Source: Sphingomonas sp.
Lineage (GTDB): Bacteria > Pseudomonadota > Alphaproteobacteria > Sphingomonadales > Sphingomonadaceae
Direction of reading: 5' to 3'
Length of the DNA: 39,821 nt
Assembly: GCF_019746015.1 (NCBI RefSeq)
Contig: NZ_JAIESM010000056.1
Location: 1-39,821, forward strand
The notes under the pieces were generated by a model. It was not told the DNA's origin. It was given only the letters and a program-made list of their open reading frames with translations, and made no database searches. The translations under genes were made by a program, and so were the position numbers. Numbering within the stretch: position 1 is the first letter of the stretch; every line of letters starts with the position of its first letter. Positions 16,998 to 27,791 of this stretch are shown here, piece after piece.

Positions 16998-17052
16998 TGA
17001 ACCCATCGCGCCCGTCCCGCTGATGGGGAGGCGCTATCAAGGAGAAGTCCCC

Positions 17053-18231
17053 ATGCGTTCTGCCGTCATCGTCTCCACCGCCCGCACACCCATTGGCCGC
17101 GCCTATCGCGGCGGGTTCAACAACACCCCCTCGCCCACGCTTTCCAGCCATGCGGTGAAGGCCGCCGTGGAACGCGCCGGCATCGCGCCCGATGAAGTCG
17201 CCGACCTCGTCTGGGGTGCCGCGCTCCAGCAGGGCGTGCAGGGCGGCAATCTGGGCCGCAATGTCGCGCTGCGTTCGGGCCTGCCGGTGTCGGTCGCCGG
17301 CATGACGCTGGATCGCCAGTGCGCCAGCGGGCTGATGGCGATCGCCACCGCCGCCAAGCAGATCGTCGTCGACAATATGGACATCACCGTCGGCGGCGGC
17401 TGCGAATCGATCTCGATGGTGCAGACGCCCGAAATGCGCATCGGGCCGGACCGCGAGCTGCTCGCCATGCACCCGCATATCTATATGTCGATGCTGCAGA
17501 CCGCGCAGGTGGTGACCGAGCGTTACGGCATCAGCCGCGAGGCGCAGGATGAATATGGCTTCCAGTCGCAGCAGCGCACCGCCGCCGCGCAGGTCGCCGG
17601 CAAGTTCGACGACGAGATCGTGCCCGTCACCGCGACCATGGCGATGGTGAACAAGGAAACCAAGGAAGTCACCCACCACGAAGTGACGGTGACCAAGGAC
17701 GAGGGCAACCGCCCCGAAACCACGCTGGCGGGCCTGAACGGCCTGCAGCCGGTGCTGGGGCCGGGCACCGCGATTACCGCCGGCAATGCCAGCCAGCTGT
17801 CCGACGGCGCGTCAGCAAGCGTGCTGATGGAGGAAAAGCTCGCCGAAAAGCGCGGGCTTACCCCGCTTGGCCGCTATGTCGGCATGGCCGCCGCCGGCAC
17901 CGAGCCCGACGAAATGGGCATCGGCCCGGTCTATGCCATCCCCAAGCTGCTCGACCGGTTCGGCCTGAAGATGGACGATATCGGCCTGTGGGAGCTGAAC
18001 GAGGCGTTCGCGGTGCAGGTGCTCTATTGCCGCGACAAGCTGGGTATCCCGAACGACCTGCTCAACGTGAACGGCGGCGCCATCTCGATCGGCCACCCCT
18101 ATGGCATGTCGGGCGCGCGGATGACCGGCCATGCGCTGATCGAGGGCAAGCGCCGCGGCGCCAAGTACGTTGTCGTCACGATGTGCGTCGGCGGCGGCCA
18201 GGGTGCGGCCGGGCTGTTCGAAGTTCTCTAA
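17053..18231 (+). CDS. Acetyl-CoA acyltransferase (thiolase)
   Basis: 392 residues, standard thiolase length. Motifs in order: [12 protein letters not shown] at the start, nucleophile Cys90 in [35 protein letters not shown] with the active-site His, and [14 protein letters not shown] with the second catalytic Cys. It cleaves or condenses 3-ketoacyl-CoA with CoA in the cytoplasm. ATG 17053 is preceded by AAGGAGAAG. A biosynthetic (PhaA-like) or degradative (FadA-like) direction cannot be separated by eye; the neighbouring MaoC hydratase and PHA depolymerase fit either PHA cycling or fatty-acid degradation. Followed by a strong hairpin. Confidence 0.93.
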   Translation: MRSAVIVSTARTPIGRAYRGGFNNTPSPTLSSHAVKAAVERAGIAPDEVADLVWGAALQQGVQGGNLGRNVALRSGLPVSVAGMTLDRQCASGLMAIATAAKQIVVDNMDITVGGGCESISMVQTPEMRIGPDRELLAMHPHIYMSMLQTAQVVTERYGISREAQDEYGFQSQQRTAAAQVAGKFDDEIVPVTATMAMVNKETKEVTHHEVTVTKDEGNRPETTLAGLNGLQPVLGPGTAITAGNASQLSDGASASVLMEEKLAEKRGLTPLGRYVGMAAAGTEPDEMGIGPVYAIPKLLDRFGLKMDDIGLWELNEAFAVQVLYCRDKLGIPNDLLNVNGGAISIGHPYGMSGARMTGHALIEGKRRGAKYVVVTMCVGGGQGAAGLFEVL

Positions 18232-18242
18232 GTCGGTGGATG

Positions 18243-18269
18243 GGGAAGGGTGCCGATGGCGCCCTTCCC
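18243..18269 (+). terminator. Stem-loop after the thiolase gene
   Basis: GGGAAGGGTGCC (18243-18254) pairs with GGCGCCCTTCCC (18258-18269) as a 12-bp stem with one T-G wobble and a three-base GAT loop, 11 bases after the thiolase stop. Outer GGATGG/CCATCC bases extend it. No T-run follows, so it may terminate weakly or protect the mRNA end. Confidence 0.55.
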
Positions 18270-18322
18270 GGCACCATCCCGCAGGGTTGCGGCGCGGCGG
18301 CATCTGCTGATACCGCGCAGGC

Positions 18323-18691
18323 GTGACCGCATCGCTTGTTCATCGCATCCGCGTGGAAGCGCACGCCGTTTGGCTGGCTGCGCGCGCGCCCTTCACGCCG
18401 CTGCCGGCGCGGCTGGTCGGGCTGCTGGTCGCCGCCTATGCGCTGTCGCCGATCGACCTGATTCCCGATTTCGTGCCGGTATTGGGGCTGCTCGACGACG
18501 CGCTGCTGGTGCCGGCGGGGGTGTGGCTGTTCGAGCGGATGGTGGGGGCGGAGCGCTTCGCCGCCTTCCGCGCCGAGGCCGAAGCCGCCAGCGCCACGCC
18601 GGTTTCCCGGCTGGGGGCGCTGATCGTCATCGCGCTCTGGGCGGCAATCGCCATCGCCGCCTGGACGACGGCCGTTTGGCTCTATGACTGA
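18323..18691 (+). CDS. YkvA/DUF1232 family membrane protein
   Basis: 122 residues. The central AAYALSPIDLIPDFVPVLG and following LLDDALLVPAGVWLFERMV is the DUF1232 (YkvA) signature, with its conserved SPIDLIPD turn. A second hydrophobic helix lies at the C-terminus (about 98-120, LGALIVIALWAAIAIAAWTT). The biochemical role of this family is unknown. The start is a GTG at 18323 with only a weak upstream purine run. It sits between the thiolase and a convergent PHA depolymerase; that need not mean a shared role. Confidence 0.85.
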   Translation: MTASLVHRIRVEAHAVWLAARAPFTPLPARLVGLLVAAYALSPIDLIPDFVPVLGLLDDALLVPAGVWLFERMVGAERFAAFRAEAEAASATPVSRLGALIVIALWAAIAIAAWTTAVWLYD

Positions 18692-18718
18692 GCGGGGCCG
18701 GCGCCGGTAACCGCCGCC

Positions 18719-19936
18719 TCAATCGTGCGCGGCGATCCAGTCCTCGACCACCGGCGCTATCTTCGTGCGCCACTTGCTGCCGTTGAAAATGCCGTAATGC
18801 CCAGCCCCTTCGGCCATCAGATAGCGTTTGTGGCGGGCCGGCAGATGATGCGCCAGCGTCAGCGCCGCCTTGGTCTGCCCCAGCCCCGAAATATCGTCGC
18901 GCTCGCCCTCGATCGCGAGCAGCGCCACGTCGCGGATCGCGCCCGGATCGACCAGCCGGCCCCGGTGCGTCATCGTGCCATTGGGCAGCGCATGCTGCTG
19001 GAACACCAGATTGACCGTCTGCAGATAGAATTCGGCGGTCATGTCGCACACCGCGCGATATTCGTCGTAGAAATCCTTGGTCGCGTCGGCGCTTTCGTCA
19101 TCGCCCTGGACGAGATGTTTGAACATCTCCCAGTGCGACATCATGTGGTTGCCAAGGTTCATCGACATGAAGCCGGCAAGCTGCAGGAAGCCGGGGTAAA
19201 CCTTTCGCCCGGCGCCCGGATAGGTCATCGGCACGGTCGCGATCACATTCTGCTCGAACCAGGCATGCGGGCGCTGGGTGGCCAGCGTGTTGACCGCAGT
19301 CGGCGCCTCGCGCGTGTCAATCGGCCCGCCCATCATGGTGAGCGTCTTCGGGCGGCAGGGATGATCGTCCGCGCTCATCACGCAGGCGGCGGCATAGCAG
19401 GGCACCGAGGGCTGGCACACCGCCAGCATGTGCGCGCCCGGGCCGATCACTTCCAGAAACTCGATCAGATAGTCGATATAATCGTCCAGATCGAAGCGCC
19501 CCTCGTCGAGCGGCACCAGCTTCGCGTCGCGCCAGTCGGTGATGTAGACGTCGGCAAAGGGCAGCAGCCGCTCCACCGTGCCGCGCAGCAGCGTGGCATA
19601 ATGGCCCGACATCGGCGCGACGATCAGCAGGCGCGGGCCGCCGGTCACCCCTTCGCGCGCGAACCGCTTCAGCTGGCCGAACGGGCGGCGCAGCACCACC
19701 TGTTCGGAGACGATCACCGGCTTGCCGTCGATTTCCGTCGATTCAAGCCCGAAGTTCGGCTTGCCACGCGGCGCGGCGGCATGGGCGAACACCTCAAGCG
19801 CAGAGGCGAGCACCGGGCCGCCGCCGAAATAAGCGAGCGGATTGGCAGGATTTTGCAGGAAACCTGCGCCGAAATTGGCCATCGCGCTGGCCCCCGCCAG
19901 CATCGACCGCTGCAATTCATAGGCGTCGTAAAGCAT
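18719..19936 (-). CDS. phaZ: Intracellular polyhydroxyalkanoate depolymerase PhaZ
   Basis: 405 residues of the intracellular PhaZ type (MLYDAYELQRSMLAGASAMA at the start is typical). The alpha/beta-hydrolase nucleophile is a cysteine, Cys174 in LAVCQPSVPCYAA, as in the Cys-Asp-His triad of R. eutropha PhaZ1. The Asp is expected in IEGERDDISGLGQT and the His in GAGHYGIFNGSKW. It mobilises stored PHA in native granules to hydroxyacid monomers. ATG 19936 has AAGGA at good spacing. It is convergent with the DUF1232 gene and divergent from the ABC transporter. Together with the MaoC hydratase and thiolase it suggests the strain makes or recycles PHA, although no phaC or phasin lies in the window. 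Confidence 0.93.
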   Translation of the reverse strand: MLYDAYELQRSMLAGASAMANFGAGFLQNPANPLAYFGGGPVLASALEVFAHAAAPRGKPNFGLESTEIDGKPVIVSEQVVLRRPFGQLKRFAREGVTGGPRLLIVAPMSGHYATLLRGTVERLLPFADVYITDWRDAKLVPLDEGRFDLDDYIDYLIEFLEVIGPGAHMLAVCQPSVPCYAAACVMSADDHPCRPKTLTMMGGPIDTREAPTAVNTLATQRPHAWFEQNVIATVPMTYPGAGRKVYPGFLQLAGFMSMNLGNHMMSHWEMFKHLVQGDDESADATKDFYDEYRAVCDMTAEFYLQTVNLVFQQHALPNGTMTHRGRLVDPGAIRDVALLAIEGERDDISGLGQTKAALTLAHHLPARHKRYLMAEGAGHYGIFNGSKWRTKIAPVVEDWIAAHD

Positions 19937-20049
19937 GAAAATCCTTATGCCATATTAGGCGTTACCGCCCCCTGAACGGCGCCCGACATAACAGGATGAC
20001 AGCGCGATACAATGAGGGTTGCGGCAAACGGAACGTGCCGGCTTACCCG

Positions 20050-20078
20050 TTGAGGGTGCCGCCCCCGCCTGCTAGGCT
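20050..20078 (+). promoter_or_regulatory. Candidate promoter for the ABC transporter gene
   Basis: TTGAGG (20050-20055) and TAGGCT (20073-20078) are spaced by 17 bases, with the start ATG only ten bases further on. If used, the transcript would have almost no leader, which fits the poor Shine-Dalgarno sequence before 20089. Confidence 0.33.
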
Positions 20079-20088
20079 GCTGGTTCCT

Positions 20089-21885
<1,797 letters not shown>

Positions 21886-21914
21886 TCGCGGCGCGCCGGG
21901 GAGAGGGCAAGAGC

Positions 21915-23087
21915 ATGACCACACGCGAATTCGACATCATCGTCTATGGCGCAACCGGCTTCACCGGGCGGCTGGTGGCCGAATATCTGGCCCAGGCCTA
22001 TGCCGGCCAGGAACGCCCGCGCTGGGCGATGGCGGGGCGGTCGCTGACCAAGCTGCAGGAAGTGCGCGACCTGATCGGCGCGCCCGCCGACACCCCGCTC
22101 GTCACCGCCAATGCCGACGATCCGGCGAGCCTTGCCGCCATGTGCAACCGCACCGCCGTGGTGCTGACCACGGTTGGCCCCTATCAGCTTTATGGCAGCG
22201 ATCTGGTCGCCGCCTGTGTCGAGACCGGCACCGCCTATGTCGACCTGTGCGGCGAGCCGGGCTGGATGCGCGAGATGATCGACAAGCATCACGCCCGCGC
22301 GCAGCAGACCGGCGCGCGGATCGTGTTTTCGTGCGGGTTCGATTCGATTCCGTTCGATCTGGGCGTCTTCACGCTGCAGGAAGCGGCGCGGGCGCGCTTT
22401 GGCCGCACCTGCCCGCGCGTGAAGGGGCGCGTGCGGGTGATGAAGGGCGGTTTTTCGGGCGGCACGGCGGCCAGCCTGAAGGCCACGCTGGCCGCCGCCG
22501 CGCGCAATCCTTCACTGATCGCGCTGCTGACCAACCCGTTCGCGCTGGCGCCCGGCTTTCAGGGGCCCAGCCAGCCCGCCGGGCTGCTCCCCGAATATGA
22601 CCGCACGATCGAGGCCTGGTGCGCCCCCTTCATCATGGCGCCGATCAACACCAAGAATGTGCACCGCACCAACTTCCTGCTCGGCCATGCTTATGGGGCC
22701 GATTTCGTCTATGAGGAAATGATGGTCGCCGGGCTGGGCGAGATGGGCAAGGCGGCCGCCGAAGCGCTCGCCAAGATGAACCCGCTCGCCGGCGACAAGG
22801 GGCCGAAGCCCGGCGAAGGCCCGTCGAAGGAAGAACGCGATGCGGGCCATTACGACATTCTGTTCGTGGGCGAAATGCCCGGCGGCGAGCGGATCGACGC
22901 GGTGGTGACCGGCGACCGCGACCCCGGCTATGGCTCGACCAGCAAGATGATCGCGGAAGCCGCGCTGTGCCTGGTGGAGGATGTGCCCGACGCGGCCGGC
23001 GGCGTGTGGACCCCGGGCGCGATCATGGCCGCCCCCTTGCGCCAGCGCCTGATCGACAAGGCCGGGCTGACCTTTACGGCGGGGTGA
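21915..23087 (+). CDS. Saccharopine dehydrogenase-like NADP-dependent reductase
   Basis: 390 residues. The Rossmann N-terminus IIVYGATGFTGRLVAEYLA and the TVGPYQLYGSDLVAACVETG and YVDLCGEPGWMREMID segments define the saccharopine dehydrogenase-like family that includes mycobacterial trans-acting enoyl reductase. Members reduce unsaturated or keto intermediates in lipid metabolism, or have unknown roles. Start ATG is preceded by GGGGAGAGGG. It lies 29 bases after the ABC exporter and is probably in the same transcript, which may hint at a lipid substrate for both. A stem-loop follows the gene. Confidence 0.88.
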   Translation: MTTREFDIIVYGATGFTGRLVAEYLAQAYAGQERPRWAMAGRSLTKLQEVRDLIGAPADTPLVTANADDPASLAAMCNRTAVVLTTVGPYQLYGSDLVAACVETGTAYVDLCGEPGWMREMIDKHHARAQQTGARIVFSCGFDSIPFDLGVFTLQEAARARFGRTCPRVKGRVRVMKGGFSGGTAASLKATLAAAARNPSLIALLTNPFALAPGFQGPSQPAGLLPEYDRTIEAWCAPFIMAPINTKNVHRTNFLLGHAYGADFVYEEMMVAGLGEMGKAAAEALAKMNPLAGDKGPKPGEGPSKEERDAGHYDILFVGEMPGGERIDAVVTGDRDPGYGSTSKMIAEAALCLVEDVPDAAGGVWTPGAIMAAPLRQRLIDKAGLTFTAG

Positions 23088-23109
23088 GGCGCGCGAGTGG
23101 AGGAATTTG

Positions 23110-23131
23110 GGTCGTGCAGTCGTGCACGACC
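23110..23131 (+). terminator. Stem-loop after the saccharopine dehydrogenase-like gene
   Basis: GGTCGTGCA (23110-23118) and TGCACGACC (23123-23131) are perfect 9-base inverted arms around a GTCG tetraloop, 23 bases after the stop codon. A short CTTTC follows rather than a long T-run. It separates the upstream operon from a convergent low-GC gene. Confidence 0.55.
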
Positions 23132-23182
23132 GCTTTCGGCATGACGGCTGAACGGCGGAGAAGCGGTGGGTAGCGGTCGTTC

Positions 23183-23584
23183 CTAATCGGACAGCTTCAA
23201 CGGGCCTTCGAATTGCGGCAAGCGATGCCAGTCAAAGGAGTTTTGGTCCCGACCCCATGCTTCGATCACGCTTATCGGAATTGCGCCCATGGTTTCGCCG
23301 GCGCAGCGTGAACCATCAGGAGTCGTGTGCCTCGGAGGATCGTCATAGTTAAACTCGTCCGACAAGATCTGGTCGAACATTGATCCCTCGGCAAAGAGGT
23401 TTGGCTCCACACCTATCTTGAACTCCGTTGCACAATCCTGACACCGGACAAGCGCAAGCGCAGCCTCAGGCAGGCCAACTGATAGAGCATTTGGCGAGAA
23501 CGGCTTGTAACGCGGCACGCCATTGAACCACCAAAGTGGTGGGTCAGGTATGCGGTCGAGAATATCGCTGTAATCGGGCTGCAT
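23183..23584 (-). CDS. Hypothetical protein with CxxC motif, atypical composition (133 aa)
   Basis: A soluble protein starting MQPDYSDILDRIPDPPLWWF, rich in aromatic residues, with a CxxC pair in ALVRCQDCATEF that could bind metal. Its codons are noticeably less GC-rich than the surrounding genes (for example 29 G/C in the 60 bases 23341-23400). I do not recognise the family. The aromatic, acidic, small-protein character resembles orphan or immunity-like accessory proteins, but no toxin gene lies beside it. It is convergent with the saccharopine dehydrogenase-like gene. The coherent reading frame and plausible start ATG at 23584 support a real gene of foreign origin. Confidence 0.65.
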   Translation of the reverse strand: MQPDYSDILDRIPDPPLWWFNGVPRYKPFSPNALSVGLPEAALALVRCQDCATEFKIGVEPNLFAEGSMFDQILSDEFNYDDPPRHTTPDGSRCAGETMGAIPISVIEAWGRDQNSFDWHRLPQFEGPLKLSD

Positions 23585-23621
23585 TTCGTGATTTTGAAGC
23601 GGGATGGGAATGTGTGGAAGT

Positions 23622-23635
23622 GGGGCGAAAGCCCC
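23622..23635. other. GNRA-type hairpin in the gap between small genes
   Basis: GGGGC-GAAA-GCCCC forms a compact five-bp stem with a GAAA tetraloop. It is the only clear structure in the 112-base gap 23585-23696. A role as terminator or RNA stabiliser is possible but not shown. Confidence 0.3.
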
Positions 23636-23696
23636 CAGGCGGCTTCAAGACTTTACGGCCGTAGATCGCCATCGTGGCGTCCAAGCCCCGCCCCAC

Positions 23697-23993
23697 TCAC
23701 GCCAGCAGCGCCACCGCCGCAGCGCCGGCGGCAGCCAGCGCGCCCATGAACAGGCCGACGCGGCGGCGGCGGGTCTTGGCATAGGCATCCCAGGCCGGCA
23801 CATCGAGATAGAAGCGGTCGTCGCCCACCGGCACCAGCACCTTGGCCTCCACGAACCGGTCGAGCATCCGCCGCTCGACCAGGCGGTTGCTGACAAAGGC
23901 AACCGCGCGGTCGGCGCTGACCGCGTTCTGCGTCATGAAGAAGGAAATCACCTTGTGGCGCGCACGGGCAACAACGGCGGCAGCTCCGGCCAT
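23697..23993 (-). CDS. Conserved hypothetical protein with C-terminal membrane helix (98 aa)
   Basis: The product begins MAGAAAVVARARHKVISFFM and contains QNAVSADRAVAFVSNRLVERRMLDRF, a helix-rich segment, then YLDVPAWDAYAKTRRRRVG followed by one transmembrane helix (about residues 79-98) at the very C-terminus. The arginine run before the helix predicts a cytoplasmic domain held by a tail anchor. It lies 62 bases downstream of rnr on the same strand and may be part of its transcript. Function unknown. Confidence 0.7.
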   Translation of the reverse strand: MAGAAAVVARARHKVISFFMTQNAVSADRAVAFVSNRLVERRMLDRFVEAKVLVPVGDDRFYLDVPAWDAYAKTRRRRVGLFMGALAAAGAAAVALLA

Positions 23994-24055
23994 GACGACC
24001 TCCCTTCACTGGCTCATGTCACGCTTTTGATGGCAGAAATGGTGCGCGCGGGCAA

Positions 24056-26251
24056 TCAGCGGCGCTGATGGCGGATATTCGCCCGGCGGCCGCGCCGCTT
24101 CAGCACGCGCGTGCGCGGCGGCGGGCGCCCCTCGACCAGTTCGAAGCGCAGCGCGCCCGAAATCGGGTTGGCCTCCACCAGCCGCAACTCCAGCGTCATG
24201 CCGCCGCGATAGACGGTGCCGGTTTCCTCGCCCACCAGCGCGCGCGCGGTCTCGTCATGGCGGAAATATTCGCGGCCCAGATCGCGCGCCGGCACCAGCC
24301 CGTCACCGCCCACGCCCTCCACCGTTGCGAAGAAGCCGAAGCTCTGCACCCCGGTGATGCGCGCCTGCACCACCTGCCCCACCCGCTCGGCCAGATAGGC
24401 GGCGACATAGCGGTCGATGGTGTCGCGTTCGGCCTCCATCGCGCGGCGTTCGAGCATCGAGATGCTCTCGCCGATCCGCTCCATCTGCGCGGCATCCTCC
24501 GCCGGCAGCGCCCCCGGCCCCAGCGCATAGGCGCCGACCAGCGCACGGTGGACGAGGAGATCGGCATAGCGGCGGATGGGCGAGGTGAAATGCGCGTAAC
24601 TGCCCAGCGCCAGCCCGAAATGGCCGGTATTGGCGGGCGCGTAATAGGCCTGGGTCTGGCTGCGCAGCACCTGCTCCATGATTTCGGGGCGGGCGTCGCT
24701 CTCTGCCACCTTGTCGAGTATCGCGTTGAAGGTCGCCGGGCGGATCACTTGGCCCAGCGCGAAATCGAGCCCGTGGGTTTTCAGATACTCCTTCAGCGCG
24801 ACCAGCTTCTCGCGCGCGGGCGGCTCGTGATCGCGGTACATCACTGGCGCCTTCTTCGCCTCCAGCGCCTTCGCGGCGGCGACATTGGCCGCGATCATGA
24901 AATCCTCGATCAGCCGGTGCGCGTCGAGCCGCTCGCGCGGGGCGACCGACAGCAGCCGGCCCTTCTCGTCGAGCATCACCCGCCGTTCGGGCAGGTCCAG
25001 ATTGAGCGGCGCGCGCTTGCGCCGCGCGGTGTCGAGCGCGCGCCAGGACGCCCAGAGCGGCTTCAGCGCATCTTCCACCAGATCGGGCGGCACCGCGTCG
25101 GCGGCGCCATCGATCGCGGCCTGCGCGGCTTCATAGGCAATGTTGGCGCGGATGCGCACCACCGCGCGGGTGAAGCGCCACGCCTTGATCGCGCCCGCCT
25201 TGCCGATGCGCAGATGGCAGGCCAGCGCCGCGCGATCTTCCCCGGCCTTCAGCGAGCAGATATCGGCCGACAGCGTCTCCGGCAGCATCGGCACCACGCG
25301 ATCGGGGAAATAGACGCTGTTGCCGCGCCGTCGCGCATCACGGTCCAGCGCGCCGCCGGGGCGGACATAGAAGCTGACATCGGCAATCGCGACCACCGCC
25401 TGCCAGCCGCCGGCATTGTCTTCGGCATCATCGGGCGCGGCCCAGACGGCATCGTCATGGTCGCGCGCATCCTCCGGATCGATCGCGACGATGGGCAAAT
25501 GGCGCAGATCCTCGCGCCCGTCGCCCAGCGGCTGGCGGGCGACACGTTCGGCCTCTTCCAGCGCTTCCTCGGCAAAGTCGACCGGCAGCCCCAGCTTGTG
25601 GATCGCGATCATCGAGAAGCTGCGCGGCGCGAACGGATCGCCCAGCCGCTCGGTCACCCGCGCGGTGAGGCGCGGCGGCCGCCCGGTCTTTTCCGCCAGC
25701 ACCAGGTCGCCGGGCGCGGCGCCGCCCGCGTCCGACACCGGAAAGTCGCGCCGCTCCTTCTTCTCCACGCCCTGCAGCCACAGCAGATTCCCTTCGGCAT
25801 GGAGCACGCCCAGCATCAGTTCCGATCCGCGCGCCAGCTTCTTCATCGGGTGCGCGATCCAGCCCGTGCCCAGCTGTTCGGTGCGGGCGAGGATCCGGTC
25901 GCCAAGGCCCAGGGCGCCGCGCCCGCGTTCCTTCACGCGCAGGCGGGGCGGCGGGGCGTCTGCCTCCCACCGTTCGGGCACGGCCCAGGCGGCGCCATCG
26001 TCGCCCACATCGGCAACCCGCAGCACCGTCACCTTGGGCAGGCCGCCCATCTGGTGAAAGGCGCGGCCCGGCGAATGATCGATCAGCCCTTCATCCGCCA
26101 TGTCCTTCAGCAGGGCTTTCAGCGCGATCTTCTCCGCGCCTGACAGGCCAAAGGCGCGGGCAATCTCGCGCTTGCCGACGGCAGTGTCGGCGCTGGCGAT
26201 GAAATCGAGGATTTGCTGCTTGCCGGGCAGGCCGTGGCGGGGTTTCGTCAT
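24056..26251 (-). CDS. rnr: Ribonuclease R
   Basis: 731 residues with the RNase R order: N-terminal winged helix (about 10-60, KQQILDFIASADTAVGKREIARAF), cold-shock domains (70-220), RNB catalytic domain (about 240-580) and C-terminal S1 domain (about 620-705, GQVVQARITGVQSFGFFATV). The active-site acidic cluster is seen in AIDPEDARDHDDAVW. It degrades structured RNA from the 3' end with magnesium. The protein is shorter than E. coli RNase R (813 aa), mainly because it lacks the long lysine-rich C-terminal tail; a short basic tail (RRGRRANIRHQRR) remains. ATG 26251 has AAGGG close upstream. Divergent from glpD. Confidence 0.94.
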   Translation of the reverse strand: MTKPRHGLPGKQQILDFIASADTAVGKREIARAFGLSGAEKIALKALLKDMADEGLIDHSPGRAFHQMGGLPKVTVLRVADVGDDGAAWAVPERWEADAPPPRLRVKERGRGALGLGDRILARTEQLGTGWIAHPMKKLARGSELMLGVLHAEGNLLWLQGVEKKERRDFPVSDAGGAAPGDLVLAEKTGRPPRLTARVTERLGDPFAPRSFSMIAIHKLGLPVDFAEEALEEAERVARQPLGDGREDLRHLPIVAIDPEDARDHDDAVWAAPDDAEDNAGGWQAVVAIADVSFYVRPGGALDRDARRRGNSVYFPDRVVPMLPETLSADICSLKAGEDRAALACHLRIGKAGAIKAWRFTRAVVRIRANIAYEAAQAAIDGAADAVPPDLVEDALKPLWASWRALDTARRKRAPLNLDLPERRVMLDEKGRLLSVAPRERLDAHRLIEDFMIAANVAAAKALEAKKAPVMYRDHEPPAREKLVALKEYLKTHGLDFALGQVIRPATFNAILDKVAESDARPEIMEQVLRSQTQAYYAPANTGHFGLALGSYAHFTSPIRRYADLLVHRALVGAYALGPGALPAEDAAQMERIGESISMLERRAMEAERDTIDRYVAAYLAERVGQVVQARITGVQSFGFFATVEGVGGDGLVPARDLGREYFRHDETARALVGEETGTVYRGGMTLELRLVEANPISGALRFELVEGRPPPRTRVLKRRGRRANIRHQRR

Positions 26252-26345
26252 AACCCTTCATAGGCGCAATCGGCGCCCGGCCCAAATGCGCGCGGGCATG
26301 ATTTTGGGCGTGGACCGGGCGGCTGCGCGATTCTATCGGACAGCG

Positions 26346-27791
26346 GTGACATATGACCTGCTCATCATCGGTGGCGGCATCAACGGCACGGCGATTGCGC
26401 GCGAGGCGGCGCTGCTGGGGCTGACGGTGATGCTCGTCGAGCGCGACGATCTGGCCAGCCATACCTCCTCCGCCTCGACCAAGCTGATCCATGGCGGGCT
26501 GCGCTATCTGGAATATTATGAGTTCAAGCTGGTCGCCGAGGCATTGCGCGAGCGTGAGCGGCTGGTGAAGGCGGCGCCACACATCATCCACCCGATGCAG
26601 TTCGTACTGCCGCATGACGGGTTGCGGCCGTGGTGGATGCTGCGCGCCGGGCTGGTGCTGTACGACATGCTGGGCGGCAGGATGTCGCTGCCGCGATCGC
26701 GCGGGCTGCGGCGCGGCGACGTGGCGATGCGCGCGCCGCTGAAAAGCACCCGCCGCGGCTTTGTCTATTCGGACGCCTGGGTCGATGATTCGCGGCTGAC
26801 CCTGCTCAACGCGCTCGATGCAGCAGCGAACGGCGCCGAGATCGCCACCGGCACCGCGCTGGTTTCCGCCCGACGTGAGGGGGCGCTGTGGCAGGCGAGC
26901 CTGTCCGACGGGCAACAGGTGGCGGCGCGCGCGCTGGTCAACGCGGCCGGGCCATGGGTGGCGCAGATGCTGGGGCGGCTCGGCGTCAATGCCCGCTCGG
27001 GCGTGCGGCTGATCAAGGGCAGCCATATCGTTGTGCCGCGGCTGTTCGACGGCGACCATGCCTATATCCTGCAGCAGCCCGACCGCCGCATCGTCTTCGC
27101 CATTCCCTATGAGCGCGACTTTACCGAGATCGGCACCACCGACGTGCCGGTCGACGCGCCCGAGGATGCGCGGATCGACCACGACGAGATCGCCTATCTG
27201 TGCGCGGCGGTGAACCGCCATTTCACCCGCCAGACCGCACCCGCCGATGTGGTGAGCAGCTGGTCCGGCGTGCGCCCGCTTTATGACGATGGCGCGAGCG
27301 AAGCCCGGCAGGTGACGCGCGATTATGTGCTGGAGCTGGACACGCTGGGGCCGGCGCTGCTGTCGGTGTTCGGCGGCAAGATCACCACTGCCCGCCACCT
27401 GGCGGAAGAGGCGCTGGGCAAGCTTGCCCGGCCGCTTGGTTTTGCGGCGCGGCCGGTGACGCGGAGCCGCCCCTTCCCCGGCGGCGACATCGGCGATTTC
27501 GCCGCCTTCCTGGCCGATGTGCGGGCGCGCTGGCCGTTTCTGGGCGCGGCGCGCAGCGAGCGGATGGCGCGCGCCTATGGCACCATGCTGCACGAAATGC
27601 TGCGCAGCATAGACAGTGCCGAGGCGCTGGGCCGCGACTTCGGCGCCGGCTTTACCGAGGTCGAGGCGCGCTGGATGCAGACCCGCGAATGGGCACGCTC
27701 GCCCGAGGATGCGCTGATGCGGCGCAGCAAGATCGGCCTGAAGCTGACCGAGGCCGAGCGCGCCGCCTTTGCCACCTGGTGGGCCGCGTGA
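26346..27791 (+). CDS. glpD: FAD-dependent glycerol-3-phosphate dehydrogenase
   Basis: 481 residues closely following aerobic GlpD: dinucleotide-binding YDLLIIGGGINGTAIAREA, SSASTKLIHGGLRYLEYYEF, RGFVYSDAWVDDSRL, RLIKGSHIVVPRLF and LLSVFGGKITTARHLAE. It oxidises sn-glycerol-3-phosphate to dihydroxyacetone phosphate at the inner membrane and feeds quinone. I chose GTG 26346 because the family starts about five residues before the IGGG motif; an ATG at 26298 would add 16 residues. An inverted repeat GCCCAAA-N16-TTTGGGC at 26280-26309 in the divergent rnr/glpD region is a possible operator. The stop overlaps the next start as GTGA. Confidence 0.93.
   Translation: MTYDLLIIGGGINGTAIAREAALLGLTVMLVERDDLASHTSSASTKLIHGGLRYLEYYEFKLVAEALRERERLVKAAPHIIHPMQFVLPHDGLRPWWMLRAGLVLYDMLGGRMSLPRSRGLRRGDVAMRAPLKSTRRGFVYSDAWVDDSRLTLLNALDAAANGAEIATGTALVSARREGALWQASLSDGQQVAARALVNAAGPWVAQMLGRLGVNARSGVRLIKGSHIVVPRLFDGDHAYILQQPDRRIVFAIPYERDFTEIGTTDVPVDAPEDARIDHDEIAYLCAAVNRHFTRQTAPADVVSSWSGVRPLYDDGASEARQVTRDYVLELDTLGPALLSVFGGKITTARHLAEEALGKLARPLGFAARPVTRSRPFPGGDIGDFAAFLADVRARWPFLGAARSERMARAYGTMLHEMLRSIDSAEALGRDFGAGFTEVEARWMQTREWARSPEDALMRRSKIGLKLTEAERAAFATWWAA

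Noticed and set aside
23585..23696. Riboswitch or structured leader RNA
   Set aside because: Only one short GNRA hairpin is visible and no known aptamer core. The gap also lies downstream, not upstream, of the neighbouring small gene on the minus strand.
24068..26143. Open frame of 691 codons antisense to rnr
   Set aside because: Same cause: mirror frame of a GC-rich gene. RNase R motifs are on the minus strand.
26091..27593. 500-codon frame antisense to glpD
   Set aside because: The plus strand carries full GlpD motifs; the antisense translation is basic and repetitive without domain features.
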